Shown here: one piece after another, positions 36,903-46,055 of the stretch
Layout of the letters: every line of letters begins with the position of its first letter
How positions within the stretch are numbered: position 1 is the stretch's first letter
Source of the DNA: Rhodopseudomonas boonkerdii
GTDB taxonomy: Bacteria > Pseudomonadota > Alphaproteobacteria > Rhizobiales > Xanthobacteraceae
NCBI RefSeq assembly: GCF_021184025.1
Contig: NZ_CP036537.1
Location: forward strand, 4,278,001 to 4,342,000
Reading direction: 5' to 3'
DNA: 64,000 bases
Program-made: the position numbers and the translations under genes
The notes under the pieces: model-generated
What the model was told of the DNA's origin: nothing
What the model saw: only the letters and a program-made list of their open reading frames with translations
Databases searched by the model: none

Positions 36903-37895
36903 CTATTTCTTCCCGAGCCCGATGCTCTCGATCACCTTGCGCTCCGAATTGGTCACCTCCACCACAAACTTCTTGTAGTCTTCGGTGTTCTTGTAGTTCG
37001 GCACCATGTCATATTTCGCCAGCGTCGCGACCACTGCCGGATCCTCGATGGCCTTCTTGAAGGCGTCGTGCAGCTTGGCGACGATCTTCGGATCCATCCC
37101 CTTCGGGCCGGCGATACCGAATGGTGAGTCATACACCATCGGGTAGCCGCTCTCCTTCAGTGTCGGCGCATCCGGGAAATTCGGCGAGCGCTTGTCGGTC
37201 CACACCATCAGGAGCCGCAGCTTGCCGGCATCGACCAGCGGCCGCCAGCCAGTGGAATCGGCCTGCAGCATGGTGTGATTGCCGAGCACGGCGGCGTTCG
37301 TCTCGGCACCGCCCTTGAACGGCACCTGCGTCAGCTTGATGCCGGCCATGGCCGCGATCTGCTCCATACCCACATGCAGCGAAGTGCCGGTGCCAGGCGT
37401 CGCATAGGTCACCTTGCCGGGATTGGCCTTGGCGAAATCCACCACGTCCTTCCAGGTTTTGAACTGCGATTCCGCATTGGTGGTGATGCCGAAAGTATAG
37501 CCGGTGAGGTGAATGATATAGGAGAAATCCTTGTCCGGATTCCACGACACCTCCTGCATCAGGGGCAGACGGAATACCGTGATCGGAATCTGCGAGATCG
37601 TATAGCCGTCCGGCTTCGCGGCCGCCGCCATGGTCGCAGGGCCGACCGTACCGCCGCCCCCGGCCTTGTTGTCGATGGCGATGGGCTGGCCAAGATGCTT
37701 CGAGGCCGCATCGGCAATCGCGCGCATCGAGATATCGGTGGAGCCGCCCGCCGGCCAGGGCACGATCAAGGTGATCGGCTTTGTCGGATATTCCTGCGCG
37801 CGGACAATGGTCGTCGTGCCAAGCGTGGCAATCGCGGCAGCCCCCAAGGCGCATGAAAAGGCGAATGAAAACGCGAAACAATTGCGCTGCAGCAT
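36903..37895 (-). CDS. tctC: Tripartite tricarboxylate transporter receptor TctC (Bug family)
   Basis: A 330-residue periplasmic binding protein with a signal peptide ending near IVRAQEYP. It shows the Bug-family pattern: YPTKPITLIVPWPAGGSTDI, the IDNKAGGGGTVGPATMA loop and VTYATPGTGTSLHVGMEQIA. It captures a carboxylate (citrate, benzoate or similar) for TctAB. First gene of the transporter operon. Confidence 0.92.
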   Translation of the reverse strand: MLQRNCFAFSFAFSCALGAAAIATLGTTTIVRAQEYPTKPITLIVPWPAGGSTDISMRAIADAASKHLGQPIAIDNKAGGGGTVGPATMAAAAKPDGYTISQIPITVFRLPLMQEVSWNPDKDFSYIIHLTGYTFGITTNAESQFKTWKDVVDFAKANPGKVTYATPGTGTSLHVGMEQIAAMAGIKLTQVPFKGGAETNAAVLGNHTMLQADSTGWRPLVDAGKLRLLMVWTDKRSPNFPDAPTLKESGYPMVYDSPFGIAGPKGMDPKIVAKLHDAFKKAIEDPAVVATLAKYDMVPNYKNTEDYKKFVVEVTNSERKVIESIGLGKK

Positions 37896-38215
37896 CTGGA
37901 TTCTCCCCCAATTTCATTCTTTGGGCCGCGGCGCTTGTCCGGACCTTTTTGTTATGGGCAGTGTAACGCGGAAATCGTCGCCGCAAAGTGCGTCTTCCGT
38001 CGTAACGCTGCCAGCTTGACAATGAACGATGATTTGCGCGCCGTCGCAATTCCGATGGACAACCGCGCATGCGACAAACCGTCCGCACGCCACGGCATCA
38101 TGGCGGGCATCGCGACAACGACAGGTGGATGAAATTTTCCAGGAGACGCGTGTCGGATCGCCGGCACCGGCATCGTCCTTGGTGCAGAACCACTGCCAAT
38201 CGAGAGGGAATATCC
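37896..38215. promoter_or_regulatory. Divergent intergenic region tctC / VOC gene
   Basis: About 320 bp between divergent genes, without a supported coding frame. No regulator gene sits beside the tct operon and I see no clear operator. Confidence 0.3.
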
Positions 38216-38635
38216 ATGAGCAAGATGATTTTCGTAAACCTGCCGGTCCGCGACCTGCCACGCGCCGTCGCATTCTATGAAGCGGTCGGCGCAAGCAAGA
38301 ACCCGCAGTTCTCCGACGACACCGCCGCCTGCATGGTGTTTTCCGACACCATCCACGCGATGCTGCTGACGCATGACAAGTACAAGCAGTTCACCTCGAA
38401 AACGATCGTCGATGCGAAGACATCCAGCGAAGTGCTGATCTGCCTCTCGGCCGACAGCCGCGATGAGGTCGATAACCTCGTGAAAAAGGCCGTCGGCGCC
38501 GGCGGCAATGCCGATCCGACACCCACGCAGGACTTCGGTTTCATGTATGGCCGCAGCTACGAGGATCCCGACGGTCACATCTGGGAAGTGATGTGGATGG
38601 ACATGGCCGCCGCCCAGGCCGCGATGGCATCCTGA
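38216..38635 (+). CDS. VOC (glyoxalase/bleomycin-resistance-like) family protein
   Basis: A 139-residue vicinal-oxygen-chelate protein: MSKMIFVNLPVRDLPRAVAF, FSDTIHAMLLTHDKY and the C-terminal GRSYEDPDGHIWEVMWMD with His and Glu metal-type ligands. Family members include glyoxalases, dioxygenases and antibiotic-binding proteins; the specific role is unknown. GAGAGGGA precedes the ATG at 38216. It is followed after 15 bp by a second, different VOC gene. Confidence 0.82.
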   Translation: MSKMIFVNLPVRDLPRAVAFYEAVGASKNPQFSDDTAACMVFSDTIHAMLLTHDKYKQFTSKTIVDAKTSSEVLICLSADSRDEVDNLVKKAVGAGGNADPTPTQDFGFMYGRSYEDPDGHIWEVMWMDMAAAQAAMAS

Positions 38636-38650
38636 GCCGGAGATCGCGCG

Positions 38651-39130
38651 ATGTCGAAGATTTCCCCCTGCATCTGGTACGAGACCGAGGCCGAAGACGC
38701 CGCCCGGTTCTACTGCTCGCTGGTGCCCAACTCCTCCATCGACCGCGTGCAGCGCGCGCCGATCGATTATCCCGGCGGCAAAGCCGGCAACGTACTGGTG
38801 GTCGGCTTCACGCTGGCCGGGCAGAGCTTCATCGGCCTCAACGGCGGCAGCCCCGCCACATTCAGCACCGCCGTATCCTTCACCATCCATTGCGAGGACC
38901 AGGCCGAGGTCGATCGCGTGTGGGACGCCATTCTGGCGAATGGCGGCAAGGCGAACGCCTGCGGCTGGATCAACGATCGCTGGGGCGTGCCCTGGCAGAT
39001 CGTCCCGAACGGATTCACGGAAATGCTCGCCAGTGAGAATGGCGAAGGCGCCAAGCGGGCCATGACCGCGATGATGGGCATGGTGAAGCTCGACCTGGCC
39101 GCGCTGAAGAAGGCCTTCGACGGCGGCTAG
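38651..39130 (+). CDS. VOC-family protein of the PhnB / 3-dmu-9_3-mt type
   Basis: A 159-residue protein with the PhnB-like signature: ISPCIWYETEAEDAARFYCS at the start, FIGLNGGSPATFSTAVSFTI in the middle and CGWINDRWGVPWQIVPNGF near the end, which is diagnostic for this group. The function of the group is unsettled, although some are annotated as 3-demethylubiquinone methyltransferases on weak grounds. It is co-directional with the preceding VOC gene (15 bp gap). Confidence 0.85.
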   Translation: MSKISPCIWYETEAEDAARFYCSLVPNSSIDRVQRAPIDYPGGKAGNVLVVGFTLAGQSFIGLNGGSPATFSTAVSFTIHCEDQAEVDRVWDAILANGGKANACGWINDRWGVPWQIVPNGFTEMLASENGEGAKRAMTAMMGMVKLDLAALKKAFDGG

Positions 39131-39337
39131 CGCCCGTTTCTGGGCTGCCAAGTCCTTGGCTCCTGAGTCCTTGCCTCCAAGCCCTTGGCGGAGCGCCGCA
39201 ATCGGCGCTCTGCCGGAGCTCCACTAACCGAATGGCGGAAAAGCGGATTTCCGGCAACGGCTTGCTTGACAGGGAGTCCTCTGCGTCCTTATAAGCGGCC
39301 CGTTCGCGATGCGGCATCTTGGCCGCCGCGGCCCTGT

Positions 39338-39414
39338 GGCGGGGTAGCTCAGCTGGTTAGAGCACGGGAATCATAATCCTGGGGTCGGGGGTTCGAGTCC
39401 CTCTCCCGCTACCA
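39338..39414 (+). tRNA. tRNA-Met (anticodon CAT)
   Basis: A 77-nt cloverleaf with acceptor GGCGGGG/TCCCGCT, D arm GCTCAGCTGGTTAGAGC, anticodon stem CGGGA/TCCTG with loop ATCATAA (anticodon CAT), T arm GGGGGTTCGAGTCCC, discriminator A and encoded CCA. Elongator Met is most likely. The lysidine-modified tRNA-Ile(CAT) cannot be fully excluded by eye. The initiator is less likely because the acceptor starts with a G:T pair rather than a mismatch. Confidence 0.92.
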
Positions 39415-40242
39415 CCTATCCCCCGACAGATTGCACCCTTTAGTTTGGATTGCTCTGCTCTAGGTAGCCGCAGCTGAGTCGGGGCACGAGCTCTCATCAA
39501 ATTTTCCGATCCAGCCGCCTCTCCCGCCCCTATTGCATCTCCAAGCCCGGTCCAGTTACGGCCCAGGGATGAAGAAGCGGCGCAATATCCTGACCTCCCA
39601 GATGCGCGACCGCCGCCGCGGCTACCGCCGAGGAAACTCGCGATGACGTCCCATCAAGGCGGCCGTGAGGGGCTTGTGACCGAGCACGGCTGAACCTGCG
39701 TGCCCTGTCGACGGCGAGCAATTCGACGGCCGGCACAGTGGCGCTGATCTCGACTCCCGCCAACTTCAGATAAAGCTCGATGAAACTCTGACAGCCGAGC
39801 CGGGTATCCGTGTCCAGACACCAAACAATGAGGTCTTGAGTGTGACGGGTTAGGATGCCTGGGGACCTTAGAGCTTGGAGCCCACGTTCTTCAAGAATTG
39901 ACGCTCGAACGCATCAAGGCGCGGATCATCAACGCTTGCCACAACGATCCTCTGATCCTTGAAAGCATGAGCTTTGATGGCGTGATGATCGACAGAACGA
40001 CCGATTGCTCAGGTTGGATAGTGGGTGTGCAGCGACATGACATAGCTGTGCCCATAGATGGGAAAACCCGCCGTGGCGCGCCGGACGGGTTACTCATTCG
40101 TCGAATTTTGGATGGTCCGCACCATTTCAATGATCTGCCCCAAGGTAGCGATATTGGCAGTCCACAGGTAAAAATTGTACCAGAGCGTCTTGCCACCCAT
40201 CATACGCGCGCTAAAGTTGCATTTTTCTTTGGAACTTTATCG
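39415..40242. other. Islet between tRNA-Met and the membrane protein gene
   Basis: No confident gene in ~830 bp. The frame of the next gene is open upstream to a TTG at 39898, but those ~115 residues are unlike a membrane-protein start and are not recognised. A minus-strand frame around 39530-39840 (CLDTDTRLGCQSFIELYLKL ...) lacks a proper start and may be a gene remnant. Confidence 0.35.
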
Positions 40243-41439
40243 ATGAACCCGCGCCTTATAGTCGCCCGTGTCGGCCGTTCAATGATGGCCGTAGGGTTCG
40301 GATTTTTTCTTTTCGATTTGATTGCATTCCGAGTTGGAAAGGTCTGGTCCCCACTCCCGTTGGGTGGCGTGCTAGCGGCGTTACATCTCGTACCACCGCA
40401 GCCTCCGTGGCTCTGGCTACAAGCCGTTTACGCCTATGTAGGCTCATCTTCCGTCGCCGCAGTGATCGGGCTTTCTGGTCTCGCCATCTACACCGCTTTT
40501 GGCAAGCCTCCAACATTGACGTGGCGCGCCTTTATTACTTCGATTGCACTGTTTCCCTATCGGATTGCCACCTCCATCTTCACCGACACGCTGAAAACTG
40601 TCCGATACATCGTCTCTTCGATCTTAATATTCGTCTTCGCCGTTACGGCTCTGGTGGGAACTTGGTTTGGCGTAGAGTACGCGCTCCGCTCACACCTATT
40701 TTCTCGATCGCAGAGCTGTGATCTTCGAAACGAAATCTTCTCGGCTGTTCAGTTCGACTTCTTCTATCAGTGCATAGACGCTTCAGGCACTCAAGCTGAT
40801 GAACCCGAGCGTTTCTTTGCCTTTTTCATTGCAAGCGAGAGATATCCAGACGCAGCGGCGCGAAGGACGGGGCATGCGTGGTTTGGTCGCCTAGCACTGC
40901 GAAAAGTGGAATCAAGCTACTTGCTAACCGAGTACAAAATAACAGGATATGGATATCGAATTATCGGCGGTGCAAGCTGCCAGCGATGGATTGAAGGACC
41001 TTACTCAATCATTCAGCCTTTCGTGCCGACGTCTGTCCACCAGCTACTTAGCGCCTGGTATTGCAACGCCCCGGTTATCGGAGCAGAGGGCCCTCAAATT
41101 GAAGTTCCGGCAGGACAGCCTCTTCCAAAGGTCTCTACGCCTGCGGAAGTTAACAAGATGCTTGGCGTGAACAAACCAGAAGTTCTGCTGGCCGTTGCTA
41201 TCAATAAAGAACAGTTCAACAACATCCAGTTCCTGGTCGACAAACAGATAAAAGACCCTCGTCCCTATCAGCTATTGTATCACGATTGCACAACCTTCGT
41301 CCGAGAGCTCGCTGCTTCAATCGGCCTATACGTCAGACCTCGCATCCTGGCGGCATTCCCCTCCGAAACTGTCTATGCACTCATGCTGGACAATCTTCGA
41401 AGTGATGAGATCCCTAGTGGGCTCGATGCCAAACAGTGA
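40243..41439 (+). CDS. Membrane protein with C-terminal papain-like Cys/His domain, unknown function
   Basis: From ATG 40243 the protein is 398 residues (513 if the TTG at 39898 is used). The first ~155 residues hold four to five hydrophobic segments (SMMAVGFGFFLFDLIAF, AVYAYVGSSSVAAVIGLSGL, YIVSSILIFVFAVTALVGTW). The C-terminal ~220 residues look like a circularly ordered papain/NlpC-LRAT-like fold: a His in RRTGHAWFGRLALRKVE, then GYGYRIIGG, and a Cys in QLLYHDCTTFVRELAASIGL, which resembles the NC..F / DC..F motif of such domains. No close family is recognised. The base composition is visibly AT-richer than in neighbours, and it lies beside a tRNA, so recent acquisition is likely. Confidence 0.6.
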   Translation: MNPRLIVARVGRSMMAVGFGFFLFDLIAFRVGKVWSPLPLGGVLAALHLVPPQPPWLWLQAVYAYVGSSSVAAVIGLSGLAIYTAFGKPPTLTWRAFITSIALFPYRIATSIFTDTLKTVRYIVSSILIFVFAVTALVGTWFGVEYALRSHLFSRSQSCDLRNEIFSAVQFDFFYQCIDASGTQADEPERFFAFFIASERYPDAAARRTGHAWFGRLALRKVESSYLLTEYKITGYGYRIIGGASCQRWIEGPYSIIQPFVPTSVHQLLSAWYCNAPVIGAEGPQIEVPAGQPLPKVSTPAEVNKMLGVNKPEVLLAVAINKEQFNNIQFLVDKQIKDPRPYQLLYHDCTTFVRELAASIGLYVRPRILAAFPSETVYALMLDNLRSDEIPSGLDAKQ

Positions 41440-41653
41440 TGTGTTTTAGAGCGATCATTTCCTTTGGAGATCACGGCAGGCGCATGTACTGGACGGCACG
41501 ATCGACCTGAGGGATTCCGCGCCTGGAGCGCCTATTTGCTCCTGTCGCTCCTGAGTCTCACCATGCTCAGTGCGTCCACACCGATTAGCGCCGCCTGGCT
41601 CGCCCTGAAGCTCATATAGCTGCGCGACCACGCCGGCTCCGCCCGGCAACGGC

Positions 41654-43408
41654 TTACGCCGTCACCAGCCTCCCCGCTTCCGCCATGCTCACATCGCGCT
41701 CGCCGAGCAGATGCGTGACGATGGCCTTCTGTGTGTCGCTCTCCACCACTGCAAAAGGATCCGGCGCCAGCAGCCGATGCTCGATGACGAGGCGTGACAT
41801 CAGCAGGCGGCGCGCATCGCCGCGCTGGAAGTGGATGCGATGCGCTTCCCACGCCATCGCGACGGCACTGGCCACATGATACAGCGCGCTGGTGGCACGC
41901 CGCGCATCGCCTTCACGATCCGTGCTCGCGGCAACCTCGCGTGCAAATGAAATTGCCCGATCGGACAACGCATGCAGCCGATCGCGCCACGCTTGCGGCA
42001 CGCTCTGCGATTCGTTGAGCCGGTTGTGCAGATCGGCAGCGAGTGCCGCTTCCGCGCCATGCCGCCCGACCGCGCGCATCAGCGCGTCGAGGGCGACGAT
42101 GTTGCCGGTGCCTTCCCAGATCGAACCGAGATGCGCATCGCGTAACAACCGCGCCGTGGCGAATTCCTCGATATAGCCGACGCCGCCGCGCATCTCCATC
42201 GCATCGCCGCAGACCTTGCGAGCATCGCGCGTGGCGCGGAACTTCAATGTCGGCGTCAGAATACGCAGCAACGCCGCCGCGTCCTGGCTGCCCGCTTCCG
42301 CACGGTCAAGCGCATCGGCGGTGAGGAAGCTCATGGAAAGCCCCTGCTCCGTCGCCAGCAGGATCTTCATCAGCTGCCGCCGCGCCAGCGGCATGTCGAT
42401 GATGCGTTGGCCGAACACCACGCGATTGCGCGCCACCGTGATCGCATCGTGCCACGCCCGGCGCATCAGCGCGGTGGACTTCACGCCGTTGGAGAGGCGC
42501 GACGAATTCACCATCTCCGCCATCTGCACGAAGCCGCGGTCGAGCTTGCCGACGGAGTAAGCGATGGCACCTTCCAGCTTGATCTCGCCCGATGCCATCG
42601 AGCGCGTGCCGAGCTTGTCCTTCAGGCGCACGATCCGGTAGCGGTTCTGCGTGCCATCGTCGAGGAAGCGCGGCATCAGGAACAGGCCGACGCCCTTGGT
42701 GCCGCCCACCGCGCCTTCCGGCCGCGCCAGCAGCATTACGACTTTCGCATCCGCATTGGAGCAGAACCACTTCTCGCCATAGAGGCGCCAGTGATCGCCC
42801 TCCCGCACCGCGCGCGCGGTCAATTTACCCACGTCCGAGCCGCCTTCCTTCTCGGTCATGAACTGCCCCCCCTGGGTCAGTTTGCTCATGTCGGTCTGCG
42901 TCAGCCCGTCCAGATATTTCGCCTGCAGCGCGTCGTCACCGAATTTCGACAGCAGCTTCGCCGCGCCATCGGTGACATTGATCGGGCAGCCCATGCCGAA
43001 TTCGGACTGATTGAACAGAAACGTGAACGCGTGCTTCGCAGCTACCGGATAGGTTGACGGCCAGCCCATGATGCCCTTGCGATGCGACAGCGCGTGGATG
43101 CCGAACTGGCCGAAAGCCGCATTCTCGAGCTCGCGATAGGCGGGATGGTATTCCACCCACTGCACGTCCTGACCGAACTTGTCGCGTTGATGGAGCACCG
43201 GCCCATGCCGATCGGCCATGCGCCCGGCTTCATCGAGCGGACCACCAACGAGTTCGCCCAGCTTTTCGAGATGCGGCTCGATATGCTTGAACAGATCGGC
43301 TGGCAGGTGAATGCGGAGCAAATCACGCAGCGCCGGATCGGCGTGGTAGAAATTCATCCCGGACGTATCCGGCGCGATCAGATTTTCTATTTGCGCATGG
43401 GCGTTCAT
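41654..43408 (-). CDS. AidB-like acyl-CoA dehydrogenase family protein
   Basis: This 584-residue flavoprotein is larger than classical acyl-CoA dehydrogenases. It has FLFNQSEFGMGCPINVTDGA, GGQFMTEKEGGSDVGKLTAR (FAD-facing loop) and GDAMEMRGGVGYIEEFATAR followed by the AidB-typical RLLRDAHLGSIWEGTGNIVA. AidB of E. coli responds to DNA alkylation; homologues elsewhere may be ordinary dehydrogenases. The ATG at 43408 is used; the frame extends upstream to 43501. It is divergent from an SDR-crotonase pair, suggesting a role in acyl-CoA metabolism. Confidence 0.85.
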   Translation of the reverse strand: MNAHAQIENLIAPDTSGMNFYHADPALRDLLRIHLPADLFKHIEPHLEKLGELVGGPLDEAGRMADRHGPVLHQRDKFGQDVQWVEYHPAYRELENAAFGQFGIHALSHRKGIMGWPSTYPVAAKHAFTFLFNQSEFGMGCPINVTDGAAKLLSKFGDDALQAKYLDGLTQTDMSKLTQGGQFMTEKEGGSDVGKLTARAVREGDHWRLYGEKWFCSNADAKVVMLLARPEGAVGGTKGVGLFLMPRFLDDGTQNRYRIVRLKDKLGTRSMASGEIKLEGAIAYSVGKLDRGFVQMAEMVNSSRLSNGVKSTALMRRAWHDAITVARNRVVFGQRIIDMPLARRQLMKILLATEQGLSMSFLTADALDRAEAGSQDAAALLRILTPTLKFRATRDARKVCGDAMEMRGGVGYIEEFATARLLRDAHLGSIWEGTGNIVALDALMRAVGRHGAEAALAADLHNRLNESQSVPQAWRDRLHALSDRAISFAREVAASTDREGDARRATSALYHVASAVAMAWEAHRIHFQRGDARRLLMSRLVIEHRLLAPDPFAVVESDTQKAIVTHLLGERDVSMAEAGRLVTA

Positions 43409-43499
43409 GGCGGCCTCTTGTGATGGGCTGACGGCGTTTCCATCTGCATCATGCACCCGTAACCCATGCGGATAAAGTGCCGAGCCGGAGGTTCTTTCC

Positions 43500-44201
43500 A
43501 TGGATATCCCGCACTACGAAACGGCCCTGATCGTCGGCGCCGGTGAAGGCATCAGCGCATCGCTCGCGCGCCTGTTGTCCCAGCAAGGCATTCGTATCGC
43601 CCTCGCCGCGCGCAATACCGGCAAGCTCGATGCGCTCTGCCGCGAGACCGGCGCAAAAGCCTTCACAAGCGACGCCACGCAAGCGCACGACGTGGCCAAG
43701 CTGTTCAAGGATGTCGAAGCGCAGATCGGCGCACCCGATATCGTCGTCTACAACGCCAGCCAGCGTGCCCGCGGTCCTTTCATTGAACTTGCACCGAATG
43801 ACGTCGCGCAATCCATCGCGGTCAGCGCCTTTGGCGGTTTCCTTGTTGCGCAGCAGGCGTTGCAACGCATGTTGCCGCACAAGCGCGGCGCCATCCTGTT
43901 CACCGGCGCCTCCGCCAGCATCAAGGGTTTTGCACAGTCGGCGCCCTTCGCCATGGGAAAATTCGCGCTGCGCGGCCTCGCGCAATCGCTGGCTCGCGAA
44001 TTCGCGCCGCAAGGAATCCATGTCGCGCATTTCGTGATCGACGGCGGCATCCGCAGCTCGATCCGCACCGAGCCCGCGGACAAGCCGGATTCGTTGCTCG
44101 ATCCCGATGCCATCGCGGCAAATTACTGGCATGTCCTGCAGCAACCGCGTACGGCTTGGAGCTCGGAACTCGAAATCCGGCCATGGGTCGAGAAATTCTG
44201 A
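43500..44201 (+). CDS. SDR-family protein with Phe in place of the catalytic Tyr
   Basis: A 233-residue SDR. The cofactor loop reads LIVGAGEGISASLARLL, and the acidic residue of the adenine pocket and VVYNASQRARGPFIEL occupy the usual places. The Ser region is present (ILFTGASASIKG), but the Y...K motif reads FAMGK (SAPFAMGKFALRGLAQSLAR), so the proton-donating Tyr is Phe. The C-terminal VAHFVIDGGIRSSIRTE is typical of a widespread subgroup with this change. Activity may be altered or lost. The gene is 21 bp upstream of a crotonase gene on the same strand, suggesting a joint role. Confidence 0.82.
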   Translation: MDIPHYETALIVGAGEGISASLARLLSQQGIRIALAARNTGKLDALCRETGAKAFTSDATQAHDVAKLFKDVEAQIGAPDIVVYNASQRARGPFIELAPNDVAQSIAVSAFGGFLVAQQALQRMLPHKRGAILFTGASASIKGFAQSAPFAMGKFALRGLAQSLAREFAPQGIHVAHFVIDGGIRSSIRTEPADKPDSLLDPDAIAANYWHVLQQPRTAWSSELEIRPWVEKF

Positions 44202-44222
44202 GCCGACAACAGGAGACGAAAG

Positions 44223-45056
44223 ATGAGCGATAGCGGCGTGACCGTCGACACCGGCACCAACGAACTGCTTTGCGAGATCCGCGAGCGCGTCGCCGTCATT
44301 ACGCTCAACCGGCCGGAAGCCCGCAACGCGCTGTCGGATCATCTAACCCCCGCGCTGCGCACCATGATCCGCGTGTGCGGCGAGAATCCGGAGGTCGGCG
44401 CCCTGCTGATCACCGGCGCCGGCACCGCCTTCTGTTCCGGCGGCGACGTCAAGGGCATGGGTGCCCATCGCAAGCAGTCCACCCTCGACATGTCATTCGA
44501 CGAGCGTGTGGCCGATCTGCAGGAGCGCCAGCGCCTGCTCACCGGCGCGCTGGTGGCCGTGCGCAAGCCGACCATTGCAGCGCTGCCCGGCCCTGCCGCT
44601 GGTGCTGGCCTTGCGATCGCCATGGCTTGCGACATCCGCATCGCCGCGCAATCCGCTTTCATTTCCACCGGCTATCTGCGCGTCGGCCTCAGCGGCGACT
44701 ATGGCATTGCGTGGTTGCTGACTCGCCTGGTCGGAACCGCACGCGCCCGCGAACTGATGTTTACCGCGGAGAAGGTCGATGCGGAACGTGCCGAACGCAT
44801 CGGCCTGTTCAATCGCGTGGTGCCGGACGCCGAACTGCGCGGCGCCGCTTTCGCTCTTGCCCGCGACATGGCGCAAGGCCCGACGCTGGCGCTGCGCTAC
44901 ATGAAGGACAATCTCGACGAAGCCCTCGCTTTCGATTTCGCCACCGCGCGCGATCACGAAGCCGAGCGCCTGATCCGCGGCACCATGACCGCCGATCATC
45001 GCGAAGCCGTGCAGGCATTCATCGAGAAGCGCAAGCCGAATTTCACGGGGAGCTAG
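44223..45056 (+). CDS. Enoyl-CoA hydratase/isomerase family (crotonase)
   Basis: A 277-residue crotonase with RVAVITLNRPEARNALSD, the oxyanion loop AGTAFCSGGDVKGMG and the second loop VRKPTIAALPGPAAGAGLAI. At the position where typical hydratases carry the second Glu it reads LRVGLSGDYGIAWLLTRLVG, with Asp rather than Glu, so a non-hydratase reaction is possible. AGGAGA precedes the ATG. Co-transcribed with the SDR just upstream. Confidence 0.87.
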   Translation: MSDSGVTVDTGTNELLCEIRERVAVITLNRPEARNALSDHLTPALRTMIRVCGENPEVGALLITGAGTAFCSGGDVKGMGAHRKQSTLDMSFDERVADLQERQRLLTGALVAVRKPTIAALPGPAAGAGLAIAMACDIRIAAQSAFISTGYLRVGLSGDYGIAWLLTRLVGTARARELMFTAEKVDAERAERIGLFNRVVPDAELRGAAFALARDMAQGPTLALRYMKDNLDEALAFDFATARDHEAERLIRGTMTADHREAVQAFIEKRKPNFTGS

Positions 45057-45085
45057 CAAGCCGCAGAATGGGTCAAGCGCGACGG

Positions 45086-45697
45086 CTACGCAGCATGTAC
45101 ATTGGCGGCGATCGCCGCCAATCGCCAGCTCGCACACGGAATATCCACGGGCGCGAACGCAACCCTCTTTTCGAAACGGATCTGCTTCCAGTCGTCCGGC
45201 GTGGGCGAGAGGGCAAAGCCCGCCTTCCGTGCCAGCGCCAGCATCGCATCATTGGATCGCAGCGTGTCGCCGAACAGACGACCTGCACCGAGCGCCGTAG
45301 CCAGACATGCGAGATTACCCAATAGCGCCGCGCCGATGCCCTGCCCCTGCATCTTATCATCCACCGACAGACCAATCTCGAGGCTGTTGGTCTCATCGTC
45401 AATCGCGTAACGCGCCTCGCCGATGATCACTTCGGCGCCGTTGCGCTTTGTCGTGGCGACCAGCGAAAAGCCGTTGTCCTCGCCGATATGGGTGAAGCGA
45501 TCGAGTTGGCTCTCCGGCAGCTCACTCGCCGCACCCATCAGCCGGTTGTAGCGGGAGCCCGGCGACAGTCCGCGAAAATAGCATTGCAGCGCGCCGGCGT
45601 CGGCGACTTCGGCGAAGCGGAGGGCGACCACCTCACCGGAGCGCGACAGCAGGACATCGGAATATCGCTCGAGATCGTGCAGATCGATGTGTTTCAT
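45086..45697 (-). CDS. GNAT-family N-acetyltransferase
   Basis: A 203-residue protein with GNAT strand-loop motifs: VALRFAEVADAGALQCYFRG at the N-terminal side, the acetyl-CoA loop VDDKMQGQGIGAALLGNLAC (Q..G.G) and LRSNDAMLALARKAGFALSP. The first part resembles the GNAT domain found at the end of acyl-CoA synthetase-like protein acetyltransferases. Substrate unknown. ATG 45697 follows GGGAGG; the upstream extension overlaps the DUF1127 gene in another frame and is rejected. Confidence 0.82.
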   Translation of the reverse strand: MKHIDLHDLERYSDVLLSRSGEVVALRFAEVADAGALQCYFRGLSPGSRYNRLMGAASELPESQLDRFTHIGEDNGFSLVATTKRNGAEVIIGEARYAIDDETNSLEIGLSVDDKMQGQGIGAALLGNLACLATALGAGRLFGDTLRSNDAMLALARKAGFALSPTPDDWKQIRFEKRVAFAPVDIPCASWRLAAIAANVHAA

Positions 45698-45725
45698 GAC
45701 AACCTCCCGCGCTGGCTGACGGGCC

Positions 45726-45929
45726 TCAGGCCCGCCAGAACGGCTTGTCGACTTCCGCCTGCATCTCCGACCAGCTGAGGCCGAGATCGTGCAGATCGCG
45801 TTCGGTCCATTGCGCCAATTCGCGGCGCTGCTGATGGCGCTGCCACCACATCCTGAGCGTATCGGCCGTGCTGGACGGGCGGGTGGAAACATGATGATTT
45901 GTCATCGATTCCTGAGTGCAAATGGACAT
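45726..45929 (-). CDS. DUF1127 small protein (YjiS-like)
   Basis: A 67-residue protein whose C-terminal half is the DUF1127 motif (WWQRHQQRRELAQWTERDLH, DLGLSWSEMQAEVDKPFWR). These basic small proteins are common in alphaproteobacteria; some act in RNA turnover and in phosphate or virulence regulation. The ATG at 45929 has AGGAGAG upstream. It lies 28 bp before the GNAT gene on the same strand and is divergent from lysR. Confidence 0.82.
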   Translation of the reverse strand: MSICTQESMTNHHVSTRPSSTADTLRMWWQRHQQRRELAQWTERDLHDLGLSWSEMQAEVDKPFWRA

Positions 45930-46055
45930 TTCGCTCTCCTGCGACCAGATTTGGGGATACAGATATCGACCCGAACGGCGGCGGCGACAAACGACATTGT
46001 GCATCGCAATATATGAGATAAACTCATGCGTTGAGCTGGCTGACGGAGAGCAGCG

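Noticed and set aside
39530..39763. A 77-codon minus-strand frame after tRNA-Met, considered as an integrase or gene fragment
   Set aside because: No integrase motif, no good start or ribosome site; reported only within the gap description.
39898..40242. TTG start giving a 513-residue version of the islet membrane protein
   Set aside because: The extra 115 residues look unlike the rest and have no ribosome site; ATG 40243 is a cleaner start, though the longer form is not excluded.
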